DNA of 64,000 bases, from assembly GCF_036321025.1 (NCBI RefSeq), contig NZ_JAZAPB010000001.1:1420212-1484211 (forward strand). Direction: 5' to 3'. The DNA is from Alteraurantiacibacter hainanensis. GTDB taxonomy: Bacteria > Pseudomonadota > Alphaproteobacteria > Sphingomonadales > Sphingomonadaceae. The notes beneath the pieces were generated by a model. The model was not told where the DNA came from. It was given only the letters and a program-made list of their open reading frames with translations, and did no database searches. Positions within the stretch are counted from its first letter, which is position 1. Every line of letters starts with the position of its first letter. Shown one piece after another: positions 43,724 to 49,933 of the stretch. A program made the translations under genes and the position numbers.

Positions 43724-44575
43724 ATGCAAACCGTCAGCACCCTCTCCAACCTCCGCCAAGCTGTGGATGACTTGCGCGAATCCGGCACTTTGGCGCTGGT
43801 TCCCACCATGGGCGCGCTGCACGAGGGGCACCTGACCCTTGTGCGCGAGGCGGCGAAGATGGCCGATCACGTCGCGGTTTCGATCTTCGTCAACCCGCGC
43901 CAGTTCGGCGAGGGGGAGGACCTGGACGCCTATCCTCGCCAGATGGCGGAAGATTCGGCGAAACTGGAAGGGGAGGGCGTGGCGCTGCTGTGGGCGCCCG
44001 GCCTAGAGGCGATGTATCCCGAAGGCTATGCCACCAATATCAGCGTTTCCGGCGTCAGTGCCGGGCTGTGCGGGGCGGACCGCCCCGGCCATTTCGACGG
44101 TGTCGCGACGGTGGTGTGCAAGCTGTTCAACCAGGTGCGGCCCGACATGGCGTTGTTCGGCGAGAAGGACTGGCAGCAGCTGGCCGTCATCCGCCGCATG
44201 GCGCGCGATCTCGACCTCGTGCGGCCGCACGTCGATGCGATCCACGGCGTGCCCATCGTGCGCGACCCCGATGGCCTGGCGATGAGCAGCCGCAACGCAT
44301 ACCTTTCGCCCGAGCACCGTGCCGCCGCCGCCACGCTGCCGCGCGCCATGGACGAGGCCATCGCCCGCATCCGGGACGGGCAGGAAGTCGGCCCGACCCT
44401 GGCCATGCTGGAAGACCAGTTGCTGGGCGCGGGCTTTGCCAGAGTGGACTATGCCGAGTTGCGCGACGCCGACAGCATCGCCCCGCTCGCTGCCGACAAC
44501 GGCAACGCCCGCCTGTTCGTCGCCGCCCGCATCGGGGGAACGCGGCTGATCGACAACAAGGGCATATCACGATGA
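43724..44575 (+). CDS. panC: Pantothenate synthetase
   Basis: A 283-residue enzyme that joins pantoate and beta-alanine with ATP to make vitamin B5. The nucleotidyl-transferase motifs are intact: PTMGALHEGHLTLVREA with HEGH at residues 33-36, FVNPRQFGEGEDLDAYPR, LFGEKDWQQLAVIRRM, and the KMSKS-like DPDGLAMSSRNAYLS. The TGA overlaps the start of the NTF2-like gene (ATGA at 44572-44575). Divergent from mipZ. Confidence 0.96.
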   Translation: MQTVSTLSNLRQAVDDLRESGTLALVPTMGALHEGHLTLVREAAKMADHVAVSIFVNPRQFGEGEDLDAYPRQMAEDSAKLEGEGVALLWAPGLEAMYPEGYATNISVSGVSAGLCGADRPGHFDGVATVVCKLFNQVRPDMALFGEKDWQQLAVIRRMARDLDLVRPHVDAIHGVPIVRDPDGLAMSSRNAYLSPEHRAAAATLPRAMDEAIARIRDGQEVGPTLAMLEDQLLGAGFARVDYAELRDADSIAPLAADNGNARLFVAARIGGTRLIDNKGISR

Positions 44576-44955
44576 CAGAAGACGATTTCCGCACCTACGT
44601 CGCCGCCTTCAATGCCGCCGATTTCGACGGTTTCGGGCGCTTCTACGCCGACGACGTGGTATTCGAGCTGGGCAGCCGCAAGCGGATCGAGGGGCGCGAG
44701 AACATCCTGGCATTCTACCGCCAGGTCCGCGCGCATATCGACGAGCACGTGGACGTGCAGGGCGTACTGATCGGTCCGCGCAATGTCGCGATGTATTGCC
44801 ACACCACTTTCCGCACCGTGAAGGACTGGCCGGATTACGAGTTCGGCGCGACCGTAGCGGGCGACGTGCGCGAGGTGGAAACCATCGCCTGGTACGAACT
44901 GGACGAGAGCGGACGGCGCTTCACCCATATCCGCGGAGGACGCTTCAAGCCGTGA
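44572..44955 (+). CDS. NTF2-like/SnoaL-fold protein
   Basis: A 127-residue single-domain protein with the alpha+beta-cone fold of NTF2/SnoaL proteins: an opening helix FRTYVAAFNAADFDGFGRFY followed by ADDVVFELGSRKRIEGRENI, then a long sheet (NVAMYCHTTFRTVKDWPDY; IAWYELDESGRRFTHIRGGR). The family includes isomerases, hydratases, dehydrases and binding proteins; the substrate cannot be read from the sequence. Its start overlaps the panC stop. The bchI relic begins 59 bases after its end. Confidence 0.8.
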   Translation: MTEDDFRTYVAAFNAADFDGFGRFYADDVVFELGSRKRIEGRENILAFYRQVRAHIDEHVDVQGVLIGPRNVAMYCHTTFRTVKDWPDYEFGATVAGDVREVETIAWYELDESGRRFTHIRGGRFKP

Positions 44956-44984
44956 TGAGCGCGGTGCCAAGGGCACTTGCCGTA

Positions 44985-45015
44985 TGACACAAACGCGTCC
45001 AATCTGATTGACACA
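44985..45015 (+). promoter_or_regulatory. Twin TGACACA repeats before the bchI relic
   Basis: TGACACA occurs at 44985-44991 and again at 45009-45015, 24 bases apart, the second running into the bchI ATG. No clear ribosome site lies between. It may be a leftover of the bacteriochlorophyll-gene promoter; it is not the inverted TGT-N12-ACA form of PpsR/CrtJ sites. Confidence 0.3.
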
Positions 45016-45254
45016 TGGCGCGCTTTCCCTTCTCCGCGATCGTCGGTCAGGACGAGATGAAGCAGGCGCTTCTGATCGCCGCAGTCGATCCCGCCGTGGG
45101 CGGGGTGATGGTGTTCGGCGACCGGGGCACCGGCAAGTCCACCGCCGCCCGCGCACTGGCCGCGCTGCTGCCGCCGATTTCGGTGGTGGAGGATTGCCGC
45201 TTCGGCTGCCTTCCCGAAGAGAAGGGCACTTGCCCCGATCCCTGCCCTGGCTGA
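45015..45254 (+). pseudogene. bchI: bchI remnant: Mg-chelatase ATPase subunit, first 77 or so codons
   Basis: The first 79 codons of a frame that starts exactly like BchI: FPFSAIVGQDEMKQALLIAA, VGGVMVFGDRGTGKSTAARA with Walker A GDRGTGKST, and a cysteine-bearing segment EDCRFGCLPEEKGTCPD as in many proteobacterial BchI proteins. Normal BchI has about 335 residues; Walker B, arginine finger and C-terminal part are all missing. The frame is clean to about 45240, then meets a TGA that belongs to tspO sequence. BchI powers Mg insertion in bacteriochlorophyll synthesis. No other bacteriochlorophyll gene is in the window, so this is a relic. Confidence 0.88.
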
Positions 45255-45423
45255 AGTGCCTTTCCTTTGGCTGTCGGTCCTCGCCCTCTGCGTGGTCCTG
45301 CGCGAGTGGTCGGTCCTGGCCAACTGGCTGATCGTGCCTTACCTGGCCTGGGTGAGTTTCGCCGCGATCCTCAATCTGGAAATCGTGCGCCTCAACCGGC
45401 CTTTCTCGAACGGGGCAACATAA
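45241..45423 (+). pseudogene. tspO: tspO remnant: TspO/MBR protein, last 55-60 codons
   Basis: Starting about 45241 a second frame, one base out of phase with bchI, reads ALAEVPFLWLSVLALCVVLR, then NWLIVPYLAWVSFAAILNLE and IVRLN before TAA at 45421-45423. PYLAWVSFAAxLN is the last-helix signature of TspO/tryptophan-rich sensory proteins, so this is the end of tspO (TM4-TM5). The first 100 or so codons are missing and no start codon or ribosome site serves the fragment. tspO (crtK) lies within photosynthesis gene clusters near bchIDO and carotenoid genes. Confidence 0.85.
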
Positions 45424-45426
45424 TAA

Positions 45427-45478
45427 TCCGGAAGCTGGCGGACACGCCTTGGTAAGGTGCGGCGCCAGAAAAGCCGGA
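45427..45478. repeat. Nested inverted repeat after the tspO remnant
   Basis: Three nested arms: TCCGG (45427-45431) with CCGGA (45474-45478), CTGGCG (45435-45440) with CGCCAG (45463-45468), and an inner CGCCTT-ggt-AAGGTG hairpin. It begins four bases after the tspO stop. It could be the old tspO terminator, though no U-run follows, or a short repeat element. Confidence 0.5.
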
Positions 45479-45658
45479 TAATTACGGGTCGTGATATCCA
45501 AACAACTTGCTGGGTTTGTTTCATCTATTGGAGCCGTGTTCTGCCGTTAACCCCATAGCAAGGCTAACCACAGACATTTCCTTATAGCTTGTTCTCTAGC
45601 TCCCTGGGCCAATGCGAATTGCCTCAGGAAGGAAGCGCGTAGCGACGCTTGTCAGAGC

Positions 45659-47659
45659 ATGCCTATGTCAAAACTCAACAGGGACAGAAATCAGGCAGGC
45701 CGTCTGATTCTGGATGAGACGGGAAGCCTGCTTCCTATTGCCGCGATGGGCTTCCTGGTTCTTGCCGGGATCGTCGGCGGCGGCATCGACATGAGCAGGG
45801 CCTACAAGGCTGAGAACCGGTTGCAGGCGGCATGCGATGCGGGCGTCCTGGCCGGGCGGCGTGCCGTCGGCACCGATGGTTTCGATGCGGATGTGCAGGC
45901 CGAGGCCAACGCCTACTTCGCCAACAATTACGATGAAGACAGGCAGAGCTCGCGCAACGTCGTGTTCACGCCGACATCGGACGATGACGGCAATACGATC
46001 AGTGGCACTGCCTCGGCCGACGTCGAAACCTCGATCATGCAGGTCTTCGGCTTCGACACGATTACCATCAGCGTGGCCTGCTCGGCATCCATGGGCGTCG
46101 GAAACAGCGACGTGACGATGGTGCTCGACAGCACGGGCTCCATGGGCTGGACGCTGGAAGCGGGCGGACCGACCAAGCTGTCGATGCTGCAGGACGCCAT
46201 GAAGAACTTCTACGATACCGTGGAAGCGTCCACCGCGGGCGGCAATGCCCGGATCCGCTATGCCTTCGTCCCCTACAGCCAGACGATCAACGTCGGACAC
46301 CTGCTGCAGTCCAACTGGCTCGTCGACGAAATGGAAATCCAGTCGCGCGAGCCGCAGTACGAAACCGTTGTCGTGGAAACCGGCGAGTTTTCGCACTGGG
46401 AAGAACCCGAATACTCCACGTCTTCGGGCGAAAGCGATTCCTGGGTCGTGGAAGAAGGGCTGCTCAACGACACCGAATACTCGGGGCGGAACTCCTGCAA
46501 CCGCGATCTGCCCAACGACACCAACTGGTCCAACTCGGGCGGTTCCTCGACCGATACGGGGACCGAGATCAACAACCGGGGCCAGCAGGTCACCACCACC
46601 ACGACCACCCAGCGGCAGACCCGCCGGACATATACGTGCGTGCGTGAAGAGCGGGGATGGGGCGGTAACCGGGTGCGCTACTGGGCACCGCAGTTCACCG
46701 AATATGCGCGTGACAGGTACCAGTACAGCTTCGAGACGCGCGACCCCGTGATGATGACGGTCGAGACCACCGAGTTCTCGCACTTCATCTACAAGCAGAT
46801 GGATTACGACGTCAGCACCTACAAGACGTTCGCATCGGTCACCACGCCCACCGGCGATGGCGGCACCGATGTCAGTTCGACCTGGCAGGGCTGCATCGAG
46901 GAACGCGAGACGACCCCGGCGGCAAGCTTCACCTACAACTCGGTGGTCGGCATCACGCCTGTCAGCGCCAAGGATCTCGATATCGACTCGGCTCCGGATT
47001 CGGACGACGCCACCAAGTGGCGGCCGATGTGGCCGGAAGTTGCCTATTACCGCACCGAGTGGGTCAGCAACTGGTATGGCGGCTACTGGGACCTTACCAA
47101 TGCCCATGAAACCGAGTACGGCGGCCAGGCGGTCTCGCGTTGCCCGCAGCGTGCGCAGCTGCTGCAGGAAATGGACGAGGACGCGTTCGACAATTACGCC
47201 GACTCGCTGATCGCCGTAGGCAACACGTATCACGACCTGGGCGTGCTCTGGGGTGCGCGAGTCAGTTCGCCCGAGGGCATATTCGCCAGCAACGTCAATC
47301 TGGAACCGACAAACGGCGGCAACGTGTCGCGGCACATGATCTTCATGACCGACGGTGCGATGCAGCCCAGCATTTCCATCCAGAGCGCATACGGCATCGA
47401 GTATCACGACCGGCGCGTTACGGCGAACGGCTCCAACCACCATGCCCGTCGTCACACCGAGCGCTTCCTCGCCGTCTGCGAGGCGGTCAAGGCGAAGGGC
47501 ATCCGGCTGTGGGTGATCGCCTTTGCCACGGGTCTTACCGAGGATCTGGAAACCTGCGGGTCGGACGACAGCTCCTTCCTCGCCGAGGACGCCGAGCAGC
47601 TGAACGAGGCTTTCCAGGAAATCGCCAAGGAAGTCGGTGAACTGAGGATCGTGCAATGA
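45659..47659 (+). CDS. Tad-pilus-type VWA protein (TadG-like)
   Basis: A 666-residue protein with a TadE/TadG-type N terminus: a hydrophobic segment LLPIAAMGFLVLAGIVGGGI after DETGS, then SRAYKAENRLQAACDAGVLA. A von Willebrand A domain follows with the metal site DSTGSM (Asp157) and a late MTDGAMQPS strand. Between these lies an insertion of about 300 residues rich in Thr, Ser, Tyr and Glu, with runs such as VTTTTTTQRQTRRTYTC and repeated EFSHW/EFSHF units. It is probably exported and anchored, with a role in pilus assembly or adhesion. It overlaps the next gene (ATGA at 47656-47659). An in-frame ATG two codons later is an equal start. Confidence 0.82.
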   Translation: MPMSKLNRDRNQAGRLILDETGSLLPIAAMGFLVLAGIVGGGIDMSRAYKAENRLQAACDAGVLAGRRAVGTDGFDADVQAEANAYFANNYDEDRQSSRNVVFTPTSDDDGNTISGTASADVETSIMQVFGFDTITISVACSASMGVGNSDVTMVLDSTGSMGWTLEAGGPTKLSMLQDAMKNFYDTVEASTAGGNARIRYAFVPYSQTINVGHLLQSNWLVDEMEIQSREPQYETVVVETGEFSHWEEPEYSTSSGESDSWVVEEGLLNDTEYSGRNSCNRDLPNDTNWSNSGGSSTDTGTEINNRGQQVTTTTTTQRQTRRTYTCVREERGWGGNRVRYWAPQFTEYARDRYQYSFETRDPVMMTVETTEFSHFIYKQMDYDVSTYKTFASVTTPTGDGGTDVSSTWQGCIEERETTPAASFTYNSVVGITPVSAKDLDIDSAPDSDDATKWRPMWPEVAYYRTEWVSNWYGGYWDLTNAHETEYGGQAVSRCPQRAQLLQEMDEDAFDNYADSLIAVGNTYHDLGVLWGARVSSPEGIFASNVNLEPTNGGNVSRHMIFMTDGAMQPSISIQSAYGIEYHDRRVTANGSNHHARRHTERFLAVCEAVKAKGIRLWVIAFATGLTEDLETCGSDDSSFLAEDAEQLNEAFQEIAKEVGELRIVQ

Positions 47660-48261
47660 CGGTAAGGCACTCCTACGACACGCTGGGAAGGGACCTGGCG
47701 AATGACCAGCGCGGCGTCACGATGGTGGAGTTCGCCCTGATCGCTCCCACTTTCCTCATCCTGCTTCTGGGAACCTTCGATATCGGACAGATGGTCTATG
47801 CCCAGTCGGTTCTGAACGGCGCGGTGCAGTCCGCCGCGCGCGACGCTTCGCTCGAAGGGGGGGATACCGACGCCGCGGACGCCCTGGTGCTCCAGCAGAT
47901 CGAGGGCATAATGCCGGGCGTGGAACTGGAGACAGAGCGCACCAGCTATTTCGATTTCGCCGACGTGGAACGGCCCGAGCAGTGGAACGATGCCGACGAT
48001 AACGGCATCTGCAACGATGGCGAGGCCTTCGTCGACGAGAACGCCAACGGGCAGTGGGACCAGGATATCGGCGTCTCTGGCAACGGCGGCGCAAACGACG
48101 TGGTGATCTACACCGTGGAGGCCTCGTACGAACCGCTGGTGAAGGTGCCGTTCATCGGCGAGCCCTGGAGCACGCGCACCCTCACGTCGAGCGCCATCAA
48201 GAAGAACCAGCCCTTCGCCAACCAAGAGGGCTATTCATCGCAGGCAGGGACATGCAGCTGA
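47656..48261 (+). CDS. TadE-like pseudopilin with EF-hand-like loops
   Basis: A 201-residue TadE-family protein: the processing and membrane segment RGVTMVEFALIAPTFLILLL (Glu at the +5-like position) then TFDIGQMVYAQSVLNGAVQ. The periplasmic part carries two Asp/Asn/Gly loops, DADDNGICNDGE and DENANGQWDQD, which look like calcium-binding EF-hand or dockerin loops. A C-terminal cysteine is present. It is translationally coupled to the VWA gene upstream and overlaps the next TadE-like gene. Confidence 0.85.
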   Translation: MTVRHSYDTLGRDLANDQRGVTMVEFALIAPTFLILLLGTFDIGQMVYAQSVLNGAVQSAARDASLEGGDTDAADALVLQQIEGIMPGVELETERTSYFDFADVERPEQWNDADDNGICNDGEAFVDENANGQWDQDIGVSGNGGANDVVIYTVEASYEPLVKVPFIGEPWSTRTLTSSAIKKNQPFANQEGYSSQAGTCS

Positions 48262-48926
48262 TGACACGCAAATGGCCTCACGTCCGCCGCATGCTGCGAC
48301 GGCTGCGCACCGAAACCCGCGCGGTGTCCACCATCGAGTTCGCGTTCATCCTGCCGCTGTTCATCGGCCTGGGCCTGACCGGCGTGGAACTCGCCTACAT
48401 GTCCACGATCAACATGCAGGTGAGCCAGACGGCGATCTCGCTCGCTGACAACGCCTCTCGCCTGGGGCAGACCGACAACAGCAGCGTCACCCCCACGGTG
48501 ACCGAAGCCGACATCGATTCGATCATGTCGGGCGCCCTGCGCCAGGGCGAAAGCTTCGACCTGGGCGAAAAGGGCCGGATCATTCTTTCCAGCCTGGAAT
48601 ACGATGACGTCACCGGGCTGCAGTACATCCACTGGCAACGGTGCGCCGGCGATATGGAAGCGGAATCGATCTATGGCGACGATGGCGCCAACAACGGCCT
48701 GGGCTCGACCGAGATCGACGGCGTCGGACGAGACGACAACGTGATCCGCGCGGCGCCGGGATCCGCCGTGATGGTGGCCGAAGTCTACTACGAGCACGAA
48801 GGAATCCTGCGCGGCACCTTCGGCGAAACGGCCACGTTCAGGGAAGAGGCCATCTTCGCCATTCGCGACGACCGTAACCTCGGCCCCGGCATCACCGGGT
48901 CCGGCGGCGAGTCCTCGTGTTCCTGA
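48261..48926 (+). CDS. Second TadE/TadG-like pseudopilin
   Basis: A 221-residue protein whose TadE segment reads AVSTIEFAFILPLFIGLGLT, with VELAYMSTINMQVSQTAISL after it, then a periplasmic domain with EADIDSIMSGALRQGESFDL and two cysteines (QRCAGD and a terminal SSCS). I chose the ATG at 48261, which overlaps the stop of the first TadE gene (TGATG) and lies 10 bases after AGGGA; the ATG at 48252 is in frame but too near that ribosome site. It is the third gene of the pilus-like operon. Confidence 0.82.
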   Translation: MTRKWPHVRRMLRRLRTETRAVSTIEFAFILPLFIGLGLTGVELAYMSTINMQVSQTAISLADNASRLGQTDNSSVTPTVTEADIDSIMSGALRQGESFDLGEKGRIILSSLEYDDVTGLQYIHWQRCAGDMEAESIYGDDGANNGLGSTEIDGVGRDDNVIRAAPGSAVMVAEVYYEHEGILRGTFGETATFREEAIFAIRDDRNLGPGITGSGGESSCS

Positions 48927-48968
48927 GGTGCATCGGGAATTAGTGCCGCCACGGCAAAGGAGCAGACG

Positions 48969-49340
48969 ATGAGCAAAGGACTCTACGCAACCATGGCCAT
49001 CGGCGTCATCTTTGTGGCGTCTTCGCTCGTCGAGGAAGGCGGCGTCATCGACAAGGTCGCCAATGCCGACAAACCTCCCGAACTGGCGCAGGCCGAGGCC
49101 GACAGCGGACCGACGAGCCCCGCACCCGGCGCGGTCCTGGCGAAAGCGGAAGTGCCACCGCCGCCGCCTGCCGAATCCAATAGCTGGGGCTGGTTCAACG
49201 ATCCCGAGCCGGAGCCGATGCCGGTGACACCGCCGGCGCTTGAGCAGCCGGCAGCTACCCCCAGGCGGGAAACGAGAAGGCAGGGCAATTCCGGGGACGT
49301 CGGCGAACTCGACCGCCACCGCATGAACCTCGAAGAATAG
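48969..49340 (+). CDS. Proline-rich exported protein, unknown
   Basis: A 123-residue protein with a hydrophobic N-terminal stretch (LYATMAIGVIFVASSL) that may be a signal or anchor, followed by an Ala/Glu/Pro-rich region (EVPPPPPAES, EPEPEPMPVTPPALEQ) and a basic end. GGAGCAG precedes the ATG. The position 42 bases after the pseudopilin genes suggests a link with them, possibly in crossing the cell wall. No family recognised. Confidence 0.6.
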   Translation: MSKGLYATMAIGVIFVASSLVEEGGVIDKVANADKPPELAQAEADSGPTSPAPGAVLAKAEVPPPPPAESNSWGWFNDPEPEPMPVTPPALEQPAATPRRETRRQGNSGDVGELDRHRMNLEE

Positions 49341-49382
49341 TCGGCGCCCACGCGGCAGGGAGAGCCGCGGCTCTCCGATATC

Positions 49383-49670
49383 TCACTTGCGGCCGCGCTT
49401 CGTCTTCATTTCGAGGTCGAGAACTTCGACCACATCGCTGCGACGAGGGTCGATGGTGATCGGCTCCTTTTCGTCGAGCGCATCAAGATCGGCGAAAGCC
49501 TTCTCGATCTGCTCCCGTTTCTCCAGGATCAGCCGGGCCACCCCTTCGGTGAGACCGCTTTCCTCGCCGACGCGTCCGAGGGCATGCGTAATGTCACCGA
49601 TCACGGCACTCCTGGCGCTGGTGTGGAGATGCCCTCTATTGTCGAGATAGGCTTGGATCGAGTGGGCCAT
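49383..49670 (-). CDS. Small helical protein, unknown function
   Basis: A 95-residue protein with a good ribosome site (GGGGTAAGCC before ATG). It is mostly helical and charged: SAVIGDITHALGRVGEESGL, GVARLILEKREQIEKAFADL, and a basic end MKTKRGRK. No signal peptide, membrane segment or family I know. It is convergent with the proline-rich gene. Upstream, 49695-49711 holds CCTCTCTT-c-AAGAGAGG, a candidate operator. Confidence 0.55.
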   Translation of the reverse strand: MAHSIQAYLDNRGHLHTSARSAVIGDITHALGRVGEESGLTEGVARLILEKREQIEKAFADLDALDEKEPITIDPRRSDVVEVLDLEMKTKRGRK

Positions 49671-49694
49671 GGCTTACCCCAATAGCAATCGGAT

Positions 49695-49711
49695 CCTCTC
49701 TTCAAGAGAGG
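49695..49711. promoter_or_regulatory. Imperfect 17-bp palindrome upstream of the small helical gene
   Basis: CCTCTCTT (49695-49702), one base, AAGAGAGG (49704-49711), 25 bases before the start at 49670 on the minus strand. It could be a repressor site or a tight hairpin. The rest of 49671-49933 shows no gene. Confidence 0.4.
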
Positions 49712-49933
49712 AAGAATGGTTCAAGTCCTGGCGAAGGGCAACCTAGGCCAACGGTCGTATTGGATTGGAAACAGGTCTTGATCTTTGCTGGGCGTCAGAT
49801 CGAACACATTCTGTACTCGCGAATGTCGCAATATGAGCAAGTATCGACATGGACAGCCGGTCTGATAGGTTTATCGGCACGATGAATCCGATGAGGTCAC
49901 GCGTCTGGCTTCGCCAGGGAAGGAAGGCATTTC

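Noticed and set aside
44956..45014. PpsR/CrtJ operator (TGT-N12-ACA) before the bchI relic
   Set aside because: No TGT partner is found at the right spacing; only direct TGACACA copies are present.
45444..45462. Anticodon-arm-like segment with loop TTGGTAA (Thr-GGT) inside the nested repeat
   Set aside because: The stem has a mismatch and no D arm, T arm (GGTTCGA type) or acceptor stem surrounds it, so it is not a tRNA gene. A tRNA fragment cannot be proved.
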